Positions 1 through 7,809 of a DNA stretch of 64,000 nucleotides are shown here, piece by piece. Location of the stretch: contig DATKEN010000159.1 of NCBI GenBank assembly GCA_035512155.1, positions 10,891 through 74,890 on the forward strand, written 5' to 3'. How positions within the stretch are numbered: position 1 is the stretch's first letter; every line of letters begins with the position of its first letter. The translations under genes and the position numbers were made by a program. The notes under the pieces were generated by a model. That model was not told the origin of the DNA. It did not search any database and saw only the letters and a program-made list of their open reading frames with translations. This DNA comes from JABCYV01 sp035512155. GTDB lineage: Bacteria; Acidobacteriota; Terriglobia; Terriglobales; Acidobacteriaceae.

Positions 1-151
1 CCTCTAACCGCTTCTTTCAGCGGAACTTGAGCATTGTCAGACTCCAGTTCCCTGTGCTACGGTAAGAGAAATTTCACGCCTTCAGTACCCACAATCACAG
101 CAGCGCCGTGTTGTGGCCCGCGAGAAAAAGCGTGTCGAACGGGGTAATGCC

Positions 152-565
152 ATGAAAGATGCGATTGATTCCGTTCCAGCCGAGCGGCCCGTCGAATCGG
201 AAAGCTTCTCCAACCGCAAACTGATCCGGCCGTCTTTGAATCACACTGAGCATCATCACGCCCAGCCGTCAATTGTCGAACGCCGCGACCGGCCGGAGCG
301 CGGCGAGCGAAGCGATCGTGGCGGTGCAGGCCGCAAAAACGCGCCTCCCGAGCAAACCAACGCGGAAAACTTCTACTATCAGAAGCAAATGCAATCCAAG
401 ACTCCCATGGTCATCGTGTTGCGAGATGGCGAGGAAATCCGCGGGACCATCGAGTGGTATGACAAGACCTGCTTGAAACTCAACCGCAACGGCCAGCCCA
501 ATCTGATGATCTACAAGCCTTCCATCAAGTACATGTACAAAGAAGGGGAAAACAGCAGGAAGTAA
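152..565 (+). CDS. hfq: Hfq-like RNA chaperone with a long N-terminal extension
   Basis: A probable Sm-fold RNA-binding protein, the bacterial Hfq type that helps small RNAs pair with mRNAs. The Sm-like domain fills the C-terminal half. It starts near FYYQKQMQSKTPMVIVLRDG and runs through a GTIEWYDKTCLKLNR stretch, which looks like the Sm1 motif of Hfq, to YKPSIKYM. In typical Hfq that last segment reads YKHA followed by ISTI, so the Sm2 region is divergent and the usual His is absent. About 70 residues ahead of it are polar, rich in Arg, Glu and His (an RDRPERGERSDRGG stretch) and probably disordered; typical Hfq has no such extension. The ATG at 152 is preferred because GGGG lies a few bases upstream; a GTG at 113 would add 13 residues. 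No miaA neighbour is visible in the window. Confidence is good for the fold and moderate for classical Hfq function. Confidence 0.75.
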   Translation: MKDAIDSVPAERPVESESFSNRKLIRPSLNHTEHHHAQPSIVERRDRPERGERSDRGGAGRKNAPPEQTNAENFYYQKQMQSKTPMVIVLRDGEEIRGTIEWYDKTCLKLNRNGQPNLMIYKPSIKYMYKEGENSRK

Positions 566-616
566 GCCTCAGTCGTTTCGCGAGGCTCTCTCAGTTTCCT
601 TTCGCGGGACCTCCCG

Positions 617-645
617 TTGACAATCTCACATATCTCCCTTAGCAT
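617..645 (+). promoter_or_regulatory. sigma70-like promoter upstream of the HU gene
   Basis: TTGACA at 617-622 and TAGCAT at 640-645 are separated by exactly 17 bases. The -35 box is perfect and the -10 box matches 4 of 6 consensus bases. The predicted start of transcription, near 652, lies about 40 bases before the HU start codon and inside the gap after the Hfq-like gene, so HU probably has its own promoter. No transcript evidence is available. Confidence 0.55.
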
Positions 646-691
646 CAACCACTTGGTGCACTTGCTGTGACTCCGCCGCTGGGAGCCGCCC

Positions 692-961
692 GTGATCAAG
701 CTCGACATCATCAACGAAGTAGTCAACAAGACCGGCATCACCAAGACCAAGGCCGAACTGGCCGTGGAAACGGTGTTCGAGAGTATGAAGCGCTCGCTGG
801 CCAAGGGCGATCGCATTGAACTGCGGGGCTTTGGCGTGTTCAACGTCCGGCCACGCAAGACCGGCATCGGGCGCAACCCCCGCACGGGGGCGGAAGTTTC
901 CATCCCGCCCGGTAAGGCGGTGCGCTTCAAACCGGGCAAGGAGTTGCAGTCGATCGACTGA
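692..961 (+). CDS. HU/IHF-family DNA-binding protein
   Basis: A histone-like nucleoid protein that dimerises and bends DNA. At 89 residues it has the standard family length. The N-terminal helical part (IINEVVNKTGITKTKAE) is followed by the hallmark GDRIELRGFGVF turn. The DNA-binding beta arm carries the family signature around RKTGIGRNPRTG and ends in the usual VRFKPGKEL segment. The GTG start at 692 has a GGGAG Shine-Dalgarno-like stretch at 681-685. The gene has a convincing promoter of its own (617-645). HU and IHF subunits cannot be separated from the sequence alone, so no symbol is given. Confidence 0.95.
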   Translation: MIKLDIINEVVNKTGITKTKAELAVETVFESMKRSLAKGDRIELRGFGVFNVRPRKTGIGRNPRTGAEVSIPPGKAVRFKPGKELQSID

Positions 962-1039
962 TGTTACGTGGGCGCGATAGCTCGACGTGGCCGAAAGCGA
1001 CCCGCCCGTGTTGAGGATGGCCCGCCGGCGGAATTCCAG

Positions 1040-2071
1040 ATGTCTGAACTTACTCCCCCATTTTCTTCGACTACCGAGTACTACCGGCCGCTTGAGGTGT
1101 TGGTTGTCCCTCCATTGAAGCAGCGTTACTGGCTCCACTTGCTTCTTTTTCTGGCGACGATCTTCACCACGCTCGTAGTGGGCGCGCGCATGCAGTTTAA
1201 CTTCCAGCACAATTTGCCCACGCTCTATATCGGTGACAGCGGACTGGACATCTTTCCCTTGAGTTGGGCATTGCACCCCGCGCATCTCGCGCTGGGGATT
1301 CCTTTCTCTTTTAGTCTGATGCTGATTCTCCTGGCGCACGAGATGGGACACTACCTCTATTGCCGTCACTATGGCGTAGCAGCGACCCTGCCCTTCTTCA
1401 TTCCATTTCCCACGCTGATTGGGACTCTGGGGGCGTTCATTCGTATTCGGTCGCCCATTCGTTCGCGCTCCGTGCTCTTCGATATCGGAATTGCCGGGCC
1501 GATTGCTGGATTCCTGGTTGCGCTGCCGGTGCTGGTGCTGGCCCTGGGATTTTCTAAGCCTTTGGCGGCAGCGTCGTACCTACCCGATTCTGCTTTTGTG
1601 CCGGGCTTTCCGCTGATTTTCAAACTCGTGCGGAATATGCTTGCGGGTGCAGGTCTCGCCGGCAGCATCTCCCATTTGCCTTTCGATCAGATATGCCTGC
1701 ACCCTACAGCAATGGCGGCGTGGGTAGGTATGTTCGCCACTGCGCTAAATCTTCTCCCCGGCGGCCAGCTCGACGGCGGACACATCGTTTTCGCTCTCGC
1801 GCCTCGTGCACACAGAATGATCTCGCGTCTGACCATACTCGCGCTGATTCCGATGGGGATTTATTTCTGGTCAGGCTGGCTGATCTGGGCAGTTCTCCTT
1901 CGCATCAGCGGTATGCGGCACCCAATGGTAGAGGAATGGATCGGAATCAGCACGGGCCGGCGCTGGCTCGCGGTCTTGGGATTGCTTATGCTGACTCTCA
2001 CCCTAACACCGGCACCCTTCGGACATTTCTCGTTAGTCGAGGCGGTTCGCCAGTTACGCACAGGACGATAG
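1040..2071 (+). CDS. site-2 protease (M50) family membrane metalloprotease
   Basis: A polytopic membrane zinc protease of the M50 / site-2 protease type, which cleaves substrates within the membrane. Counting from the ATG at 1040, the zinc-binding HEMGH motif is at about residues 100-104 in a hydrophobic segment. The second conserved motif, NLLPGGQLDGGH (about 237-248), supplies the third metal ligand through its Asp. Several further hydrophobic segments surround both motifs. A GTG at 968 would add 24 Arg/Pro-rich residues that do not look conserved and has no clear ribosome-binding site, so 1040 is preferred, though its own ribosome-binding site is also weak. The gene follows HU at close distance and may be co-transcribed with it. 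No PDZ domain or adjacent substrate is seen, so the substrate is unknown. Confidence 0.85.
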   Translation: MSELTPPFSSTTEYYRPLEVLVVPPLKQRYWLHLLLFLATIFTTLVVGARMQFNFQHNLPTLYIGDSGLDIFPLSWALHPAHLALGIPFSFSLMLILLAHEMGHYLYCRHYGVAATLPFFIPFPTLIGTLGAFIRIRSPIRSRSVLFDIGIAGPIAGFLVALPVLVLALGFSKPLAAASYLPDSAFVPGFPLIFKLVRNMLAGAGLAGSISHLPFDQICLHPTAMAAWVGMFATALNLLPGGQLDGGHIVFALAPRAHRMISRLTILALIPMGIYFWSGWLIWAVLLRISGMRHPMVEEWIGISTGRRWLAVLGLLMLTLTLTPAPFGHFSLVEAVRQLRTGR

Positions 2072-2085
2072 AAGGATTCCCACGC

Positions 2086-3447
2086 TTAATCTTCAAAGAC
2101 TCTCGCGGTAACCTCCTGGGACGGCTCACCGCCAGCAGCTTCTTGGGCCACAATCAACTTTCGCGCTTCGACTCTAATTTTGGGCAGGTGCCGGCCAAAC
2201 CACGCTGCGCCTCCGATACAAGCTACTGCGCCTACGGAGACCGTGATCGGCGCTCCTAGTCGATCGGCTAACGCACCGCCGAACAGTGCTCCAAACGGTG
2301 CCATGCCCATAAACATCATGGAGTAAACCGCCATGACCCGGCCGCGCAAATGGTCGGGCACCATCGCTTGGATCAATGTGTTAGACGATGACATTTGCAG
2401 CATCATGAAAAAGCCCACTGGCAGGAGGAGGGCCGCCGAGAGCCAGAAATAACGCGACAGCGAAAACAGAACCAGGCTCACTCCAAATCCGCCGCAGGAA
2501 AACGCCACCCAGCGTCCCAATCCCCGTACTCCACTGCGAGTGGCCAGCGTCAGTGCTCCCACCAGAGCTCCTACACCAGTTGCGCCCATCAAGATACCTA
2601 AGCCTCGGGCTCCCCCATGCAGAATTTTGTCGGCGAACACCGGCATCAGGACGGTGTAGGGCATGGCGACCAGACTGACCAGCCCAAGTAACAGCAGAAT
2701 CGCGCGAATCGGCGCCGTGTGGCGCACAAAACGGAAACCTTCAATAATGTGCGCCAGCGGCGAGCCACTCGACCTCCGATACGAGCGCGGTGGCACCCGC
2801 ATCATGAGCAGTCCGATGATCACTGCGATGTAGCTCACTGCATTAGCGAAAAAACACCAGCCTTCGCCAATCTTCGCTACCAGGATTCCTGCAATCGCCG
2901 GACCTATAATCCGCGCTCCGTTGAACATGGATGAGTTCAAGGCAATGGCGTTCATCAAATCTTCTTTGCCCACCATGTCCACCAGGAACGCCTGCCTTCC
3001 GGGAATATCAAAGGCATTGACGACTCCCAGCAATCCAGCCAGAACGAAGATTTGCCACACCTGGATGAGTCTGCTGAGCGTCAACACCGCGAGTATGAAA
3101 GCCAGGATCATCGATGCAATCTGGGTGCCGATTATGACCCGCTGCCGGTTACAGCGGTCGGCTACTATGCCGCCGATTGGGGCCACCAGGAACACCGGAA
3201 TCTGGCTGGCGAATCCGACTGAGCCCAGCAGCAGCGCAGAACCGGTCAGGCGGTACACTAGCCAGGACTGGGCAACGCTCTGCATCCACGTCCCGATCAG
3301 GGAGATCAATTGTCCGGCAAAGAAGAGCTGGAAGTTGCGATGTCGGAGCGCACGCAAGGTGGGGGGCAATCTGCCATTTTCCGTCGCAGCATTGAGGCTA
3401 GACGGCGCCCTATCAACAGCGGATTTCGAAATGGCTGAGTCGGTCAC
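2086..3447 (-). CDS. MFS transporter, EntS-like exporter family
   Basis: An inner-membrane major facilitator superfamily protein of 453 residues, the normal length for a 12-helix transporter. After a hydrophilic lead the sequence enters FFAGQLISLIGTWMQSVA, a typical first helix of the MFS_3 / enterobactin-exporter-like group. It then shows the helix 2-3 loop GGIVADRCNRQR and the helix 5 segment AFDIPGRQAFLVDMVG, both characteristic of that subgroup. A second ADRLGAP loop near residue 400 marks the C-terminal half. The last 40 residues are hydrophilic. It converges with the M50 protease gene, with only 14 bases between the stop codons. The family exports siderophores, drugs or other small molecules; nothing nearby fixes the substrate. 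Confidence 0.9.
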   Translation of the reverse strand: MTDSAISKSAVDRAPSSLNAATENGRLPPTLRALRHRNFQLFFAGQLISLIGTWMQSVAQSWLVYRLTGSALLLGSVGFASQIPVFLVAPIGGIVADRCNRQRVIIGTQIASMILAFILAVLTLSRLIQVWQIFVLAGLLGVVNAFDIPGRQAFLVDMVGKEDLMNAIALNSSMFNGARIIGPAIAGILVAKIGEGWCFFANAVSYIAVIIGLLMMRVPPRSYRRSSGSPLAHIIEGFRFVRHTAPIRAILLLLGLVSLVAMPYTVLMPVFADKILHGGARGLGILMGATGVGALVGALTLATRSGVRGLGRWVAFSCGGFGVSLVLFSLSRYFWLSAALLLPVGFFMMLQMSSSNTLIQAMVPDHLRGRVMAVYSMMFMGMAPFGALFGGALADRLGAPITVSVGAVACIGGAAWFGRHLPKIRVEARKLIVAQEAAGGEPSQEVTARVFED

Positions 3448-3685
3448 TTCAGTCCGTAAATTTTGGATGCCGAAGAGCGGTCGCTCGACGGGTTACGTTC
3501 CCAAAATCGACCGTGCTCGCCTTCGCCACCAATTTAGAACTTCCTAGCAGCCGCGAGCTGGAGTAAAGTAGGCAGACAGCAATCGGTCGGGGCACAGTTC
3601 GTTGCCCTACGGCCAGTATAGCGGCAACAACGATTGTGGAATTCCTGAGAAGTTTCGCGTCGCCACGCCATCGATGGGAGAAGCC

Positions 3686-4129
3686 ATGAGCACTGATCCG
3701 GTTCATCTGGAGCGCCGCGCCGCCCAACGCTTTGCCCTTCATCTCCCCGTTTTCCTGCGCTTGCCCCGCAGTGCGCGCGAAGCCTCTGCTTTCACCCAGG
3801 ATTTAAGTGCGCGCGGCGCATTGTTGTACACCGATCTGCCCTTGTCTGTCGGTGAAGCCATAGAATTGACCCTAGTGATGCCGTCCCAAATTACGTTGGG
3901 CGAGGATATGCGCGTCCGTTGCTCCGGCACAGTCAAGCGTGTGATTCAGCCCGTGGCAGGGAACACGTTCGGGGTGGCTGTCTATTTGGAAGCTTACGAG
4001 TACCTGCCTGCAGCCGAGACCGCGGGGGAGGCTTCGGCAAGTTTCGCCAGGATCTCCGCTTTGCACCAGCAAAACCGGGAAGAGAAGACTGCAGAGGAAC
4101 TCGATCGCCGGATTGCTGCGCTGCGTTAG
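3686..4129 (+). CDS. PilZ-domain protein (predicted c-di-GMP binding)
   Basis: A 147-residue single PilZ domain protein, probably cytoplasmic. Both c-di-GMP contact motifs are present: an RxxxR motif in ERRAAQRFAL near the N-terminus and a DxSxxG motif in DLSARGALLY about 35 residues later. A beta-barrel-like sequence follows, then a C-terminal helical tail rich in Glu, Gln and Arg. The ATG at 3686 is chosen because GGGAG lies five bases before it and the PilZ homology starts right after; an earlier in-frame ATG at 3602 would add 28 unconserved residues. The gene lies about 320 bases before a CpaE-like gene on the same strand, which suggests a link to surface structures or motility, but that is inference. 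Confidence 0.85.
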   Translation: MSTDPVHLERRAAQRFALHLPVFLRLPRSAREASAFTQDLSARGALLYTDLPLSVGEAIELTLVMPSQITLGEDMRVRCSGTVKRVIQPVAGNTFGVAVYLEAYEYLPAAETAGEASASFARISALHQQNREEKTAEELDRRIAALR

Positions 4130-4448
4130 TTTGGTGGAAATAAATTCGGGGCTTTCGAGATGAAATCCTGCGGACTGCCCGCGGGTTAAGCACTTTCCCG
4201 GTTTTCCTCCTTTTAAATCCGGTTGATTTTGCTTAGAATGCTAGTTCGCGGCGGGGTTCCTCTTCTTCAGGAACACCGCTAGTGTAGAGGTCCGGTGGTT
4301 TCCACTTAGTCATCGAGATCGAGATTACAGCGCTTGCAAGGGAGCAACTTGTGGTTAACGTGTTCACCCAGGGTTACCGAAGTCATTTGGCGCGATCGTC
4401 ATCACTCCATAACATGCTGATACCGGACATTAGAGTGAGGCCCCGGCC
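4130..4448. other. intergenic region with a hairpin at 4251-4279
   Basis: No gene was found in these 319 bases. The clearest structure is an inverted repeat: 4251-4261 pairs with 4269-4279 in 10 of 11 positions around a seven-base loop (CTTCTTC). No T-run follows on either strand, so it is not a standard terminator. It lies about 170 bases upstream of the CpaE-like start codon and could be an mRNA leader structure. A weak -10-like TAGAAT at 4234-4239 has no good -35 partner. Confidence 0.5.
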
Positions 4449-5687
4449 ATGCAGGGCATAGCGGTTACCCTTCTTACAGAAGACAAAGAACGGCTTTCGA
4501 TCCTCCAGCATCGGCTGGAGGGAACGCGGATGGGCCGGAATGTTTTCAGTCATGTGGGATTTCCGGCTAGCGCCACCGACTCCGTCCTCCGTCAGATCCA
4601 AGACGTCCGTTCCGAGATAGTACTGGTCGATATCGACCCGCAAAACGCGCAGCAGGCGATCAACACCATTGAACTGATTCACCACAACACGAGCGAAATC
4701 GTTATTTTCGCGGTGGGTGAGATGGCCAATCCATCGACGATCGTCTCGGCCATGCGCGCCGGAGCTCGCGAGTACCTCGAACGCGATGTATCTGCCGAAG
4801 CCCTGGTTGAGGCTTTCACAGTTTTCGCTGCTTCCCGAAGCAAGGCCCGAACCTCCAGCGGTCGGGCTCGGGTTTTCACTGTGACCAGCGCCAAGGGAGG
4901 AGCAGGGGCGACGACGGTCGCGGTGAACACAGCTATAGCTTTGCAGGAAGCCCACGGCGGCGGCGTGCTGCTGGTCGATTTCGCCCCCCTGGGCCACGCG
5001 GCACTCCATCTGAACGCCCGGCCGACATTCGGCATCACCGACACCTTGCAGAACTTGCATCGCATGGACGGATCGCTGCTGGAAGGCTTGATGACGCACT
5101 GCAAAGGCGGGTTACAACTGTTGGCGGGTCCTCAGCAGCCTCAGTCACTGACTCCGTCTGTTGCTGAATTGGCCCGGCTCTTCGATCTCCTCGTGTCGCA
5201 ATTCCGTTATGTGGTTGTGGATTGCTCTGGCCGCCTGGACTCGACTGGCCGGCAGCTTTGCGATTTGTCGAACGCAGTCTTGCTTGTTACCCAGGCCGAC
5301 GTCGTCTCCTTATGGAGTGCGAGCCGCATCCGCACTTTTCTAGAAGAAGGCGGCAGCCGCGACCGCGTGCGCCTGGTGCTGAACCGTTACAAGAAGATTC
5401 CGGGATTCACCGACGAAGACGTCGAAAAAGCCACCAATTGCAAACTGCTTTGGAAAATCCCCAACAATTATCAGTCAATCGCTCCGGCCATTGATAAGGG
5501 ACTTCCGGTGGCATTCCACGAGGCGCAGGACATGGGACGTTCTTTTCGCTCGTTGGCCGCACTCCTGGCGCAGGCTTCCACGAGCGGGGAGGGTTCAATG
5601 GACCTTGCGTATGAGCATGACAAGACCGATGCTAAGAAAAAGGCCACCGGCCGACTGCTGATCTCACCTCTACGCGCGGGGCAGTGA
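4449..5687 (+). CDS. CpaE/TadZ-like pilus-assembly ATPase (receiver-like + MinD/ParA)
   Basis: A 412-residue two-domain protein. Residues 1-125 look like a response-regulator receiver fold (DIVL-type strand at IVLVDID, then AMRAGAREYL as in CheY alpha-4/beta-5). Residues 140-390 are a MinD/ParA-type P-loop domain. The deviant Walker A is KGGAGATT (149-156): the signature Lys149 is kept but the usual P-loop Lys is replaced by Ala154, as happens in some CpaE/TadZ proteins. Such proteins help localise the Tad/Flp pilus machinery at the inner membrane. No cpaB, cpaC, cpaF or tadBC gene is nearby, so this is an isolated copy whose partner lies elsewhere. The role in a pilus is inferred from family architecture. 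Confidence 0.8.
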   Translation: MQGIAVTLLTEDKERLSILQHRLEGTRMGRNVFSHVGFPASATDSVLRQIQDVRSEIVLVDIDPQNAQQAINTIELIHHNTSEIVIFAVGEMANPSTIVSAMRAGAREYLERDVSAEALVEAFTVFAASRSKARTSSGRARVFTVTSAKGGAGATTVAVNTAIALQEAHGGGVLLVDFAPLGHAALHLNARPTFGITDTLQNLHRMDGSLLEGLMTHCKGGLQLLAGPQQPQSLTPSVAELARLFDLLVSQFRYVVVDCSGRLDSTGRQLCDLSNAVLLVTQADVVSLWSASRIRTFLEEGGSRDRVRLVLNRYKKIPGFTDEDVEKATNCKLLWKIPNNYQSIAPAIDKGLPVAFHEAQDMGRSFRSLAALLAQASTSGEGSMDLAYEHDKTDAKKKATGRLLISPLRAGQ

Positions 5688-5753
5688 TCTCTGCTCGGAT
5701 TCTAATTCTAGTCAGCCAATCGTCTTCGCCTTAAGCGCGCGTTCACAAAATCA

Positions 5754-7676
5754 TTAATTCCCGTCCCTCCGACTGATTCCCGACTTTAGTTCTAAGCTCA
5801 AGCCTACAGCAAGGGCTCGGCCTTCAGGCGTATCGATGAGATTGTTGAGCTCGCGAGGATCGGCCGTCCAATCATAAAGTTGGGCTCCGAGCTTTTCGTG
5901 CACAATCAGATGCCAACGTGGAGTGACCATCGATACCATGTTGCCATCCGCCGCCGTAGGGATTTTTCCAACCACCGCCTTGTCATCGGTATTAATGAAC
6001 TCGTTCCGGGCTAGCTCCGAAAGAGGATAGGGCCACTTTGGTCCTACCTCGGGCTTGGTCCAAACGGCGGCCAAAGGCGGACCGGGGAATTTCGCCGAGT
6101 CAGGACTCCCGACAAGCTGCAGGATTGTGGCCGGAATCGCCGCGTTCGTTACTGGGGTCGTCACTCGGAGACCGGCCGGAACATGTCCCGGGTAGAAAAT
6201 TATCAAGGGCACATGGATCAGATCCCAGTACATAGAGATGCCGTGATAATTCATGCCGTGCCCGCCAAGCGATTCCCCATGATCAGATGTGATCACAACG
6301 ATAGTATTTTCGGCTAGTCCATCCCGTCGCAAATCCGCTAGCAGCCGACCGAGATAATCGTCGACATACCTCAGACTGGCATCGTATTCATCCACGGTCG
6401 TCCCTCGGTCCCATTCAGGCTTTGGATAGCCTCGCGGTCCCCCATAGGAATAGTGCACATCCATGTAATTGAGGAAAGCAAAAAAAGGGCGTTGCCGGTC
6501 GCGCTCGATCCATCGTAAGACTTCCTGGTTCACCGCGCTGGCACGCTTGCGGACGGCAAATGCCCCGCCATAGTTGCCTGATCCTTCATCGTCTTTATCA
6601 AGAATAGAGTCGATTCCCAAATAGCGAAGCGCGCGAATCACTTTGCTATGTTCGGTGCGGTTGAGGTAGAGGCCTGCAAACTCTTTTCCGTACAGAGTGC
6701 GGATAAAAGAATCAGCAAGTGAGTCGAAGTAATCTTCGAAGTGGAGGAAGCCGCGTCCCAGGCCGACGTTACTGGTAAAAAAGTTCCGGTTCGCAGAAAA
6801 AGCGCCGGTCCGATATCCTCTCCGCTGCAGCGCTTCTCCCAACGTGGGATAACCCGCCATGCTGCCATTTCCCCACCCCAACCACGGCATGGGCTGCACA
6901 TTCTGAAGGCCGTGCTGCGCAGGATATTGGCCGGTTACGAGGGAGGCGTGCGACGGAAGACTCCAGGAACAAGTCGCTACCGCGTTCTCGAAAAGAACTC
7001 CCTGCTGAGCGATGCGATCAATTTGGGGGCTGGTTGGTCTGGAATAGTTGTATGAGGAAAGATGATCGGCACGTAAGGTGTCCAGGACGATCACCAGAAC
7101 GTTAGGCGATCCAGCGGCCTGCGGCAGCCTGGCTACGGCGTACTCTTCGTGCATCCATTTATCACCTTGAATCGCTAAAAGAGATATGAAAAAGAGTCCA
7201 ACCATCCAAGGCACGGTCTTTCTCCAAAATCTCAGTGCGACCAGTTCGTGTTTGGCCAGCCATCGCATGAATGCAACCGCCACGCCCAACGCCAGTAACC
7301 AGCAGGCGCGATGATACAGGCGGTTGGTTAATGTGAGCCAATCGTAAACCGCCAGGAAGGTCAGCACGAAGGCAAGTACTCGGACCACCGGGAGGCGCGG
7401 CCACGGGCGGGAAACCAACCACACCAACACCGCGACCATCACAAAAAACAGCACATCAACCACAGGCGAAATCCAGACGATTTCCTTCGAAACATGGATG
7501 ATTCTTCCCCACTGGCGCCAATTGATTCGCTGGAAGATCAATAGACCGAGACCTTCGGTCAATCCGGTGAAAATTCCGAACCATATAGCAAGCGATGTAA
7601 GAGAACCAGCGGAGACGATCGGCGCTGAGACTACTGACTGTGTTTGCGATGGCGAAGCGGGAGCGCTGGAGGTCAT
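5754..7676 (-). CDS. membrane-anchored sulfatase-fold (alkaline phosphatase superfamily) hydrolase
   Basis: A 640-residue protein with several transmembrane helices in its first 170 residues and a sulfatase-like domain from about residue 190. The domain opens with NVLVIVLDTLRADHLSSY, where the Asp is a metal ligand. At the nucleophile position it has SLPSHASLVTG (Ser239), so the formylglycine motif CxPxR of true sulfatases is not conserved. ITSDHGESLGGHG supplies the second metal-binding cluster. Members with this layout often transfer or hydrolyse phosphoester groups on envelope glycans or lipids. A TTG at 7727 would add 17 residues; the ATG at 7676 is preferred. It is divergent from a GT39 glycosyltransferase, which suggests a shared role in envelope glycans. 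Activity and substrate are not certain. Confidence 0.75.
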   Translation of the reverse strand: MTSSAPASPSQTQSVVSAPIVSAGSLTSLAIWFGIFTGLTEGLGLLIFQRINWRQWGRIIHVSKEIVWISPVVDVLFFVMVAVLVWLVSRPWPRLPVVRVLAFVLTFLAVYDWLTLTNRLYHRACWLLALGVAVAFMRWLAKHELVALRFWRKTVPWMVGLFFISLLAIQGDKWMHEEYAVARLPQAAGSPNVLVIVLDTLRADHLSSYNYSRPTSPQIDRIAQQGVLFENAVATCSWSLPSHASLVTGQYPAQHGLQNVQPMPWLGWGNGSMAGYPTLGEALQRRGYRTGAFSANRNFFTSNVGLGRGFLHFEDYFDSLADSFIRTLYGKEFAGLYLNRTEHSKVIRALRYLGIDSILDKDDEGSGNYGGAFAVRKRASAVNQEVLRWIERDRQRPFFAFLNYMDVHYSYGGPRGYPKPEWDRGTTVDEYDASLRYVDDYLGRLLADLRRDGLAENTIVVITSDHGESLGGHGMNYHGISMYWDLIHVPLIIFYPGHVPAGLRVTTPVTNAAIPATILQLVGSPDSAKFPGPPLAAVWTKPEVGPKWPYPLSELARNEFINTDDKAVVGKIPTAADGNMVSMVTPRWHLIVHEKLGAQLYDWTADPRELNNLIDTPEGRALAVGLSLELKSGISRRDGN

Positions 7677-7809
7677 CCGATGTGCCTGGCCAGGCGATTC
7701 CACATACCCTATGCTCTCACAATTCAAGTTCTTGGCTGTGTTCGGCCCGGCGCGTCACTAGTCTGTCGCCAATCGGGCCATGTAGGATAGAAGGCCTTCA
7801 AAGAGCTAA

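Noticed and set aside
565..587. Hairpin just after the Hfq-like gene as a terminator.
   Set aside because: The stem is only six base pairs, no T-run follows, and a separate promoter for HU explains the gap.
5754..7676. True formylglycine sulfatase.
   Set aside because: The CxPxR motif is absent (SLPSH instead), so only the fold, not the chemistry, can be claimed.
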